Shown piece after piece: positions 6,299-12,652 of a stretch of DNA of 12,652 bases. Under the pieces are notes generated by a model. It was not told the DNA's origin. It saw only the letters and a list, made by a program, of their open reading frames with translations, and made no database searches. Source of the stretch: Actinomycetes bacterium (GTDB lineage: Bacteria > Actinomycetota > Actinomycetes > Actinomycetales > Microbacteriaceae); the NCBI GenBank assembly GCA_023457615.1, contig JAEWKY010000039.1, positions 1-12,652 on the forward strand, given 5' to 3'. The number at the start of each line of letters is the position of its first letter. Position 1 is the first letter of the stretch. The translations under genes were made by a program, and so were the position numbers.

Positions 6299-7464
6299 CC
6301 GCCGCCTACGTCTACGACGCCGTCCGCACGCCGTTCGGCAAGTACGGCAAGTCGCTCGCGGGCATCAGACCGGATGACCTCGCCGCCTCGACCCTGCGCG
6401 CGCTGCTCGACCGGCATCCCGACCTCGACCCCGCGCGCATCGACGACGTCATCCTCGGCGACGCCAACCAGGCGGGCGAGGACAACCGCGATGTCGCACG
6501 CATGGCCGTGCTGCTCGCTGGGCTGCCCACCTCGGTTCCGGGGAGTACCACCAACCGGCTGTGCGGATCGGGACTGGATGCCGCCATCCAGGCCTCGCGC
6601 GCGATCGAGACGGGCGACGCGAGCGTCATGATCGCGGGCGGCGTCGAATCGATGAGCCGCGCGCCGTTCGTGATGCTCAAGCCCGAGAAGCCCTACCCGA
6701 CCGGCAACGAGACGCTGCACGGCACGACGCTCGGCTGGCGTCTGGTGAACCCGAAGATGCCGAAGGAGTGGACCATCCCGCTCGGCTCGTCGGCGGAGCT
6801 GCTGGCCGAGAAGTACTCCGTGTCGCGTGAGGAGCAGGATGCCTTCGCGGCCCGGTCGCACCAGCTCGCCGCGGCGGCGTGGGACGCGGGCGTCTTCGAC
6901 GGCGAGATCGTTCCGGTGCCGGGTGTCGCGCTCGAGAGGGACGAGTCGCTGCGCGCCGCCACGACCGCCGAGGTGCTCGCGGGGCTCAAGCCCGTGTTCG
7001 CCGAGGACGGCTCCGTGACGGCGGGCAACTCGTCGCCGCTCAACGACGGGTCGTCGATGGTGCTGCTCGGCGCCGAGGGTGCCCTTCCGGGTGAGCCGCT
7101 CGCCCGCATCACCGGACGCGGGGTCGCTGGCAACGAGCCGCAGTACTTCGGCGTCGCCCCGGTCGAGGCGGCGAACCGGGCGCTCGCGCGGGCCGGTCGC
7201 ACGTGGGCCGACGTCGACTTCGTCGAGCTCAACGAGGCGTTCGCGTCGCAGACGCTCGCGTGCCTCAAGCTGTGGCCGGAACTCGATCCCGAGAAGCTCA
7301 ACATCCACGGCGGGGCGATCGCGATCGGGCATCCGCTCGGGGCGTCGGGCGGACGGCTGATCGCGCGCGCGGCGCACGAGCTCGGGCGGCGTGGATCGGG
7401 TGTCGCCGTCGTGACGATCTGCATCGGCGTGGGCCAGGGGCTCGCGATAGTTCTGGAACGATAA
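6295..7464 (+). CDS. pcaF: 3-oxoadipyl-CoA thiolase
   Basis: A 389-aa thiolase that cleaves 3-oxoadipyl-CoA with CoA into succinyl-CoA and acetyl-CoA, the last step of the beta-ketoadipate pathway. The GTG start at 6295 overlaps the pcaJ stop and has GGAG at 6286-6289. All catalytic signatures are present: nucleophile Cys90 (STTNRLCGSGLDA), GGVESMSRAPFVM following, the NEAF block, His346 (IAIGHPLGASGGR), and the acid/base Cys376 (CIGVGQG). The segment YDAVRTPFGKYGKSLAGIRPDDLA at the N-terminus is typical of beta-ketoadipyl-CoA thiolases. A generic acetyl-CoA acetyltransferase is the family alternative, but linkage to pcaIJ fixes the likely substrate. The IclR regulator begins 4 nt after the stop. 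Confidence 0.95.
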   Translation: MTAAYVYDAVRTPFGKYGKSLAGIRPDDLAASTLRALLDRHPDLDPARIDDVILGDANQAGEDNRDVARMAVLLAGLPTSVPGSTTNRLCGSGLDAAIQASRAIETGDASVMIAGGVESMSRAPFVMLKPEKPYPTGNETLHGTTLGWRLVNPKMPKEWTIPLGSSAELLAEKYSVSREEQDAFAARSHQLAAAAWDAGVFDGEIVPVPGVALERDESLRAATTAEVLAGLKPVFAEDGSVTAGNSSPLNDGSSMVLLGAEGALPGEPLARITGRGVAGNEPQYFGVAPVEAANRALARAGRTWADVDFVELNEAFASQTLACLKLWPELDPEKLNIHGGAIAIGHPLGASGGRLIARAAHELGRRGSGVAVVTICIGVGQGLAIVLER

Positions 7465-7468
7465 GCGG

Positions 7469-8242
7469 GTGCCCGAGCCCGACGGTTCCACCTACGTCCA
7501 GTCGCTCGCGCGCGGGCTCGCGGTCATCCGCTCGTTCACGGCCGAGACGCCGCGGCAGTCGCTGTCGGAGGTGGCGCGCGCGACGGGGATGACCCGGGCC
7601 TCCGCTCGCCGTTTTCTGCTCACGCTCGAGACCGAGGGCTACGTGCGCACCGACGGCCGCGACTTCGCCCTCACGCCGCGGGTGCTCGAGCTGGGGTTCT
7701 CCTACCTGTCGGCGCAGTCGCTGCCGGAGCTCGCGCAGCCGCACCTCGAGACGCTCTCGCGCACGACGGGCGAGTCGTCGTCGGCGTCGGTGCTCGACGG
7801 TCTCGACATCGTCTACGTCGCCCGGGTTCCCACCCGCCGCATCATGTCGGTGGGCATCACGATCGGCACGAGGTTCCCGGCGTTCGCGACGTCGATGGGG
7901 CGGGTGCTGCTCGCGTTCGGCCCCGGGGAGGGGCGTGACACCTACTTCGAGGGTTTCGCTCCGACGGCGTTCACCGCGCGCACGGTCGTCGCCCAGCCGC
8001 AGCTGCGGGCCGAACTCGATCGAGTGGCGGCGCAGGGCTGGAGCCTCGTCGACGGCGAGCTCGAGCACGGTCTGCGCGCCCTCGCGGCACCGGTGTTCCG
8101 AGGGTCGACGGTGGTTGCGGCGATCAACGTCTCGATGCCGGCGACCGACGAGGATGCCGGGGCGCAGGCGGAGCGGCTGCTTCCCGCGCTGCTCGAGGCG
8201 GCATCCGCGATCTCGGCCGACCTCGCGCGCACGCCCGGCTGA
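7469..8242 (+). CDS. pcaR: IclR-family regulator of the pca operon
   Basis: A 257-aa IclR-family regulator. The winged helix-turn-helix is at about residues 9-72 (YVQSLARGLAVIRSF...SLSEVARATGMTRASARRFLLTLETEGYV), and the IclR effector-binding domain at about 80-255 (ESSSASVLDGLDIVYVARV, FPAFATSMGRVLLA, GWSLVDGELEHGLRALAAPVF). The opening YVQSLARGLAVI and the inducer-domain wording are those of the PcaR/PcaU/PobR group, which binds protocatechuate or beta-ketoadipate. The GTG at 7469 lies 4 nt after the pcaF stop with only a weak GGAA upstream, so the gene is probably co-transcribed with pcaIJF. The candidate target is the inverted repeat at 4980-4994; autoregulation through the operon would follow. 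The symbol is assigned from subgroup resemblance and context; whether it represses or activates cannot be read from the sequence. Confidence 0.85.
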   Translation: MPEPDGSTYVQSLARGLAVIRSFTAETPRQSLSEVARATGMTRASARRFLLTLETEGYVRTDGRDFALTPRVLELGFSYLSAQSLPELAQPHLETLSRTTGESSSASVLDGLDIVYVARVPTRRIMSVGITIGTRFPAFATSMGRVLLAFGPGEGRDTYFEGFAPTAFTARTVVAQPQLRAELDRVAAQGWSLVDGELEHGLRALAAPVFRGSTVVAAINVSMPATDEDAGAQAERLLPALLEAASAISADLARTPG

Positions 8243-8355
8243 GTCGGCGTTCCGGCCGCCCGGTCGTCGATCGAGCCTGCTTGCGCGCCCGGGAGTCGCA
8301 GTCGCGCCCCGGAGTTCGCGCGCGCGTGCAACAAACGGGGGCGTAAGGCAGAGTG
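8243..8355. other. Short convergent intergenic region
   Basis: About 113 bp between the end of the IclR-type gene and the end of the minus-strand microprotein gene. A terminator is expected here, but I find only short GC-rich complementary stretches and no convincing stem with a T-run. No RNA gene or reading frame is evident. Confidence 0.5.
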
Positions 8356-8454
8356 TCAGCCCGCGAGGCCCCCGAAGAACACCTGGATCGTGAACAGGAC
8401 GGCGATCACGACGGCGAGCACCACGGCTCCGGCCATGAGGAGTTGGGCGGCCAT
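8356..8454 (-). CDS. 32-aa single-helix membrane microprotein coupled to MMPL gene
   Basis: A 32-residue reading frame starts with the ATG at 8454-8452, sharing one base with the stop of the MMPL transporter gene (TGATG). It encodes MAAQLLMAGAVVLAVV followed by IAVLFTIQVFFGGLAG. Almost the whole chain, about residues 4-27, is one hydrophobic helix with no charged residue. The stop/start overlap is identical to the one between pncA and the transporter gene, which suggests translation by re-initiation within the same operon. I do not recognise a family. A small accessory subunit of the transporter, comparable in size and layout to small RND-associated helices such as AcrZ or KdpF-like peptides, is a guess. 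It is too short for default gene callers and may be unannotated. Confidence 0.6.
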   Translation of the reverse strand: MAAQLLMAGAVVLAVVIAVLFTIQVFFGGLAG

Positions 8455-10607
8455 CAGGCGTCCTTCCGATCGGGGATGCTCCCATTCTGCCCGACGCGGG
8501 CGAGCCGGGACGGCCACCACGAGACGCGGTCGAGGTCGTGGATGACGGCGGGCACGAGCAGCGAGCGCACGACGAGGGTGTCGAGCAGCACGCCGAACGC
8601 GACGATGAACGCGATCTGCGCGAGGAACAGGATCGGGATGACGCCGAGCGCCGCGAAGGTCGCCGCGAGCACGACGCCCGCCGACGTGATGACGCCGCCC
8701 GTGACCGAGAGGCCGCGCAGCATCCCCTCGCGGGTGCCGAAGTGCAGCGTCTCCTCGCGCACGCGGGTCATCAGGAAGATGTTGTAGTCGACGCCGAGCG
8801 CGACGAGGAACACGAACCCGAACAGCGGCACGGAAGGGTCGGCGCCGGGGAAGCCGAGCACGTACTCGAAGACGAGCGCCGAGACCCCGAGCGCCGCCGC
8901 GAACGACAGGATCACGCTGCCGATGAGGATGAGCGGGGCGACGATCGAACGCAGCAGCAGGATCAGGATGAGCAGGATCACGAGCAGCACCACGGGGATG
9001 ATGAGGGTGCGGTCGTGGATCGCGGTGTCGTTGGTGTCGAGCGCGAGCGCCGTCACCCCGCCGACGATCGCCTCGGGGTCGACGTCCTGCACGGCGGAAC
9101 GGAGGGCGCGGATCGTCTCCTCCGCCTCGAGCGAGTCGGCGGCGTCCGTGAGCGTCGCGCGCAGCATGACCTGCCCGTCGACCACGGTCGGCTCCAGCTC
9201 GACGAACGTCGGGAAGGGGAAGGGCTCGGCGTCCGTGCCGACGGGCATCGCGCCGGTCGGCGAGTTGTCGCTCACCGCCTCGACCCCGTCGACGCCGTCG
9301 AGTGCGGCGGCGGCATCCGCGAGCTCGGTCAGCAGCCCCTCGTCGCCGACGACAACGGCGGGCGACCCGGAGCCCGCCGCGAAGTGCTCGCCCAGCAGCA
9401 CCTGGCCGTCACGGGCGGGCGAGTCGCCGAGCACGAGGTCGCTCTGCGGCACGCCGTCGGCCTTGAAGAGCGCGAGCCCGGCCGAGGCGGCGAGCAGTCC
9501 GACGACGCAGACGATCCAGACGACGCGGGCGCGCTTGGCGATGAGGCGGCCGACGCGCGGCCACAGCCCCGTCGCCGTCGCACCGGTGAGCACGGGGTGC
9601 TCCGACCCGAAGGCCGGGCGACGGGGCCAGAACGCGACGCGCCCCGCGACGTAGAGCAGCGCGGGCAGGAGGGTGAGCGCCGCGAGGAGGGCGAAGCCGA
9701 TCCCGATCGCGGCGACCGGGCCGAGCGCCTTGTTGGAGTTGAGGTCGGACAGCAGGAGGCAGAGCAGACCCGCGATGACGGTGAGCCCCGACGCGAGGAT
9801 CGGCTCGAGGCTGCCCTTGAGCGCCGCCCAGGTGGCATCCCACTTCGACGCGTGATCGCGCAGCGCCTCCCGGTAGCGCGACACGTAGAGCAGCGCGTAG
9901 TCGGTCGCGGCGCCGATGACGAGGATGAACAGGATGCCCTGCACCTGCCCGTTGATCGTCACGACGTCGGCAGCCGCGAGCGCCCACACGACGAGGATCG
10001 CGGCGCACAGGGCGAAGACCGCCGTGCCCAGCACGAGGAACGGCAGCAGCGGCGAGCGGTAGACGACGATCAGGATCACGAGCACCGCGCCGAGGGCCGT
10101 GAGCAGCAGGATGCCGTCGATGCCCGCGAAGCCCGACACGAGGTCGGCCGTGAAGCCCGCGGGCCCCGTGACGTAGGCCTCGAGCCCGTCGGGGGCGTCG
10201 TCGAGCAGGGCGGCGAGCTCTGCCACGGTGTCGCCGATCTCCTCCGCGATCGGCACGATGAGCTCGGCGGCGTCGCCGTCCTCCGAGGGGATCACCGGGC
10301 TCAGCTCGTCGCCGACGTGCTCGAGCTCGGCGGCATCCTCGGCGAACGCCTCGAGGAAGGAGCGGTCGGCGTCGGTGAGCCCGCCGTCGCGTGCCGCGAT
10401 CACGATGGCCGGGATGTCGTCGCCGCCGGAGAACTCGGGGATGAGGGCGGCGACCCGGGTCGACTCGGCGGACGCGGGCAGGAAGCTCGCCTGGTCGTTG
10501 GTGGAGACGTCCGAGATCTTGCCGAACGTCGGGCCGCCGAAGCCGGCGAGCGCGAGCCAGCCCAGGATGAGCAGAGCGGGGAGCACCCCGCGCAGGATCG
10601 CCCGCAT
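8454..10607 (-). CDS. MMPL/RND-family membrane transporter
   Basis: A 717-aa inner-membrane protein of the MMPL (YdfJ-like) branch of the RND superfamily, likely a proton-driven exporter of lipids or drugs. The ATG at 10607 shares one base with the pncA stop (TGATG); the frame stays open further upstream, but those residues are arginine-rich shadow sequence. Topology follows the duplicated MMPL plan: TM1 (7-24), a first extracytoplasmic domain (about 25-163), TM2-6 (about 164-323), a cytoplasmic linker, TM7 (about 362-381), a second extracytoplasmic domain (about 382-532) and TM8-12 (about 533-690). The Asp-Tyr pairs of the proton relay are present in both halves: GAATDYALLYVSRYREAL (Asp236-Tyr237) and GVDYNIFLMTRVREE (Asp607-Tyr608). 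There is no long C-terminal domain as in mycobacterial MmpL3. The substrate is unknown. No TetR or MarR regulator adjoins it on this strand; it is instead embedded behind dacB and pncA. Confidence 0.92.
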   Translation of the reverse strand: MRAILRGVLPALLILGWLALAGFGGPTFGKISDVSTNDQASFLPASAESTRVAALIPEFSGGDDIPAIVIAARDGGLTDADRSFLEAFAEDAAELEHVGDELSPVIPSEDGDAAELIVPIAEEIGDTVAELAALLDDAPDGLEAYVTGPAGFTADLVSGFAGIDGILLLTALGAVLVILIVVYRSPLLPFLVLGTAVFALCAAILVVWALAAADVVTINGQVQGILFILVIGAATDYALLYVSRYREALRDHASKWDATWAALKGSLEPILASGLTVIAGLLCLLLSDLNSNKALGPVAAIGIGFALLAALTLLPALLYVAGRVAFWPRRPAFGSEHPVLTGATATGLWPRVGRLIAKRARVVWIVCVVGLLAASAGLALFKADGVPQSDLVLGDSPARDGQVLLGEHFAAGSGSPAVVVGDEGLLTELADAAAALDGVDGVEAVSDNSPTGAMPVGTDAEPFPFPTFVELEPTVVDGQVMLRATLTDAADSLEAEETIRALRSAVQDVDPEAIVGGVTALALDTNDTAIHDRTLIIPVVLLVILLILILLLRSIVAPLILIGSVILSFAAALGVSALVFEYVLGFPGADPSVPLFGFVFLVALGVDYNIFLMTRVREETLHFGTREGMLRGLSVTGGVITSAGVVLAATFAALGVIPILFLAQIAFIVAFGVLLDTLVVRSLLVPAVIHDLDRVSWWPSRLARVGQNGSIPDRKDA

Positions 10608-11209
10608 CAGGCGGCCGACGTGTCGGTCGCGAGCAGCTCGGCGCCGGCGGCGGCGAGCTCGCCGAGGGCCGCCCGGGACGACTCGGGAGCCACCCCCGCG
10701 ACGAGGTCGGTGAGCACCGTGACGTCGCGTCCGGCATCCAGCGCGTCGCGGGCGGAGGCCAGCACGCAGTAGTCGGTCGCGATGCCGGCGACGTGCACCT
10801 CGTCGATGCCGCGCGCGTCGAGCAGGTCGATGAGCTCCTCGCCGTCGTCGGTCGTGCCCTCGAAGATCGAGTACGCCGGGCGGCCCTGCCCCTTCTTCAC
10901 GTGCACGTCGACGAGGCTCACGTCGAGGCCGGGGTGGTACTCGGCGCCCGGGGTTCCCGCGACGCAGTGCCGGGGCCACGTCTCGACGAAGTCGGGCGCG
11001 CCGTCGCCTGCCTCGGCCGCGGCGAAGTGGCCGCCGTTGTCGTTGTCGCCGTCGTGCCAGTCACGGCTCGCGAACACGACGTCGTAGGTGTCGGGATGCG
11101 CGCGGAGGTACTCGGTGATGCCCTCCGCGACCGCGGCGCCGCCGTCGACGCCGAGCGCACCGCCCTCGGTGAAGTCGTTCTGCACGTCGATGATGAAGAG
11201 AGCGCGCAC
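10607..11209 (-). CDS. pncA: Nicotinamidase / pyrazinamidase
   Basis: A 200-aa isochorismatase-fold amidohydrolase that converts nicotinamide to nicotinate for NAD salvage, acting in the cytoplasm. The GTG at 11209 is chosen because the protein then opens MRALFIIDVQNDF, like the mycobacterial enzyme, and AGGACGGA lies just upstream. The catalytic triad is visible: Asp8 (DVQNDF), Lys106 (VKKGQG) and Cys148 (GIATDYCV). Metal ligands are Asp50 and His52 (SRDWH), His61 (GGHF) and probably His81 (WPRHC). The length is close to the 186-aa Mycobacterium PncA. The gene follows dacB by 28 nt and its stop overlaps the ATG of the MMPL gene. PncA also activates the drug pyrazinamide in mycobacteria; whether this one does is not known. 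Confidence 0.95.
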   Translation of the reverse strand: MRALFIIDVQNDFTEGGALGVDGGAAVAEGITEYLRAHPDTYDVVFASRDWHDGDNDNGGHFAAAEAGDGAPDFVETWPRHCVAGTPGAEYHPGLDVSLVDVHVKKGQGRPAYSIFEGTTDDGEELIDLLDARGIDEVHVAGIATDYCVLASARDALDAGRDVTVLTDLVAGVAPESSRAALGELAAAGAELLATDTSAA

Positions 11210-11237
11210 CGCGGATCCGTCCTGTTCGATCGAGCCG

Positions 11238-12652
11238 TCAGTTGTTGGAGAGATTGTCGCCGCACCGGTAGACGGCGGTGGCGAGCGTGTCGAGCGCGGC
11301 ACGGGCGTCGCTCTGGATGCCCTCGCCGATCGCGTAGAACGTGAACAGCAGAAGCGAGCCGTCGGCCGCGGTCACGTAGCCGCCGAGCGAGTACGACGTG
11401 TCGATCCAGCCCGTCTTCGCGACCACGGCGCCGCGCGCGATCGCGTTGTCGCCCGTGAAGCGCCCGGCGAGGGTGCCCGACTGCCCCGCCACCGGCAGCC
11501 CCGTCTCGATGTAGGTGAGATTGCCCTCGCGTGCGATCACCTTCTTCACGAGGGCGTTGATGAACGACGCGGGCACGGCGTTGAGGTCGCTGAGGCCCGA
11601 GCCGTCTCGGATCACGAGCTCGGTCGTCGAGAGCCCGAGCGTCGTCAGCGCGCTCTGCGTGGAGCGCTGCAGCGACGCGGCCGAGCCGTCGAGCGAACCC
11701 TGCTTCGAGGAGATCCTCGCGAGCATCTCGGCGAGCGTGTTGTCGCTCACCTTGAGCATGTAGTCGACCAGCACGCTGACCGGCTGCGACTGCACCTCGC
11801 CGAGCACCGCCTGACCGCCGAGCGCCGAGCCCGACGAGAACGTGACGTTCTCGGCCACGACGCCCTCGGTGTCGGCCGCACGCAGCGCGTCGAGGAACAG
11901 CTCGCCGGCGCGTGCGACGGGGTCGGTGCTGCGCGGGCTGTCCTGCGCGGACGGGTTGGCCCGGTCGCCGTCGACCTGGAGCGCGGTCACCTCGGAGTGG
12001 TAGCCGCGCGTCTGCTCGCTGCGCTTCCACGAGGAGTCCCACTTGTCGGCCGCCGACCAGTAGGTGGCGTCGAGCACGATCGAGGTGATCTCGGTGCCGG
12101 TGAAGTTCGCGATCGTCTGCGCGGCGAGGTCGGCGAGCTTCGGGGCGCCGCGGTAGACGCTCTCGGCGCCCGCGGGGAGCTGGCTGAGCGTCGCATCCCC
12201 GCGTCCGACGAGCACGATCGCTCCCGGCGTCGGCGAGGAGTAGACGCTCGTGGTGACGCGGAAGTCCGGCCCGAGCACCGTGAGCGCGACGGCGGCGGTG
12301 ACGATCTTGAGCACGCTCGCCGTGCGCTGCGGCGAGTCGCCCTCGCGGTCGAACAGCACCTCGCCGGTGTCGTAGCGGCTCACCTGGCCGTACAGCGCCA
12401 TGAGCCGCTCGTCGCGCGCCTCGAGCGCGATCGAGCACGTGCGCAGCCGGCTCGCGGCGAGCTCGCCCGCGGGGAGGGGGCGCGGATCCTTCGTCGGCGT
12501 GACGTCGGGGACGGGCGCGGCCTGCGAGCCGACCGTCACCCCGGCGAACACGGCGCCCGTGCCGAGCAGCAGGAACACGACGGCGAGGGCGCCGACCAGC
12601 CAGGCCGTCGGGTGCTTCGCGAAGACCGCGCCGAGGCCGGTCTTGGCGGGCG
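11238..12652 (-). CDS. dacB: D-alanyl-D-alanine carboxypeptidase (PBP4, peptidase S13), 5' partial
   Basis: The visible 470 residues of an S13 penicillin-binding protein that trims or cleaves D-Ala-containing peptidoglycan peptides outside the membrane. The frame is open to the right edge. The N-terminal part seen includes one membrane helix (AWLVGALAVVFLLLGTGAVF, about 12602-12543), so a GTG at 12578 inside that helix is not the true start. The three active-site motifs are intact: SVLK (Ser codon 12317-12315, Lys 12308-12306), SDN (11747-11739) and KTG (11417-11409). The long insert between SxxK and SxN, containing GRGDATLS, VLDATYWS and GYHSEVTALQVDGDR, is typical of PBP4/DacB. In several actinobacteria dacB is near ppa and tilS; here the downstream neighbours are pncA and an MMPL transporter. 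Beta-lactams would be expected to acylate the serine. Confidence 0.94.
   Translation of the reverse strand, partial: PAKTGLGAVFAKHPTAWLVGALAVVFLLLGTGAVFAGVTVGSQAAPVPDVTPTKDPRPLPAGELAASRLRTCSIALEARDERLMALYGQVSRYDTGEVLFDREGDSPQRTASVLKIVTAAVALTVLGPDFRVTTSVYSSPTPGAIVLVGRGDATLSQLPAGAESVYRGAPKLADLAAQTIANFTGTEITSIVLDATYWSAADKWDSSWKRSEQTRGYHSEVTALQVDGDRANPSAQDSPRSTDPVARAGELFLDALRAADTEGVVAENVTFSSGSALGGQAVLGEVQSQPVSVLVDYMLKVSDNTLAEMLARISSKQGSLDGSAASLQRSTQSALTTLGLSTTELVIRDGSGLSDLNAVPASFINALVKKVIAREGNLTYIETGLPVAGQSGTLAGRFTGDNAIARGAVVAKTGWIDTSYSLGGYVTAADGSLLLFTFYAIGEGIQSDARAALDTLATAVYRCGDNLSNN

Noticed and set aside
8538..10772. 744-codon plus-strand frame opposite the MMPL gene
   Set aside because: Its low-complexity Glu/Arg/Asp-rich translation is the antisense of a hydrophobic protein; the MMPL frame has clear membrane helices and DY motifs.
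10608..10979. N-terminal extension of the MMPL protein upstream of 10607
   Set aside because: The residues are antisense-like and Arg-rich and overlap pncA; TM1 starts directly after the ATG at 10607.
12576..12578. GTG as the start of dacB inside the window
   Set aside because: It would begin in the middle of the membrane helix; the frame continues with helix and cytoplasmic-tail residues to the window edge.
1..12652. CRISPR array, tRNA/rRNA gene, insertion sequence, prophage or toxin-antitoxin system
   Set aside because: No regularly spaced repeats, cloverleaf-like sequence, transposase or integrase frame, or terminal repeats were found on either strand.

Overview
The window comes from a high-GC Gram-positive actinobacterium. 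The evidence is very GC-rich coding sequence, frequent GTG and TTG starts, 4-nt gene overlaps, a mycobacterial-type nicotinamidase, and a surface protein ending in an LAxTG-type sorting signal (the class E sortase motif of actinobacteria). A Microbacteriaceae-like source fits the overall style, but that is inference; no rRNA or other marker gene is present.

Layout. (1) 3-1965, + strand: the end of a protocatechuate (beta-ketoadipate) operon, with partial pcaB, then pcaD and pcaC, each overlapping the next by 4 nt. (2) 2007-2039: a GC-rich hairpin between convergent genes. (3) 2051-4144, - strand: a 697-aa secreted, wall-anchored protein made of Ig-like domains. It is divergent from a TetR-family regulator (about 4280-4957, +). 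The short gap between them holds a long imperfect palindrome and a strong hairpin. (4) 5004-8242, +: pcaI, pcaJ, pcaF and an IclR-family regulator (pcaR-like), tightly packed, with a candidate -10 box and a GTTCG-N5-CGAAC inverted repeat just upstream. (5) 8356-12652, - strand: a convergent block read as dacB (PBP4-type D,D-carboxypeptidase, 5' end outside the window), pncA (nicotinamidase), an MMPL/RND transporter and a 32-aa one-helix membrane microprotein. The last three are joined by TGATG stop/start overlaps.

How the genes work together. PcaB cyclises 3-carboxymuconate, PcaC decarboxylates the lactone, PcaD opens the enol-lactone to 3-oxoadipate, PcaIJ transfers CoA from succinyl-CoA, and PcaF cleaves 3-oxoadipyl-CoA to acetyl-CoA and succinyl-CoA. 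The lower pathway is therefore complete. The ring-cleavage genes pcaHG are not in view and are expected upstream of position 1. The surface protein and TetR pair interrupts the catabolic cluster and is the most accessory-looking part. The right-hand block is cell-envelope and NAD-salvage material, apparently unrelated to the aromatic pathway.

I see no tRNA, rRNA, CRISPR array, insertion sequence or phage gene. Nothing here is convincingly a new defence or mobile system. The best leads are the regulatory sites of the surface-protein/TetR pair and the coupled microprotein behind the MMPL transporter.
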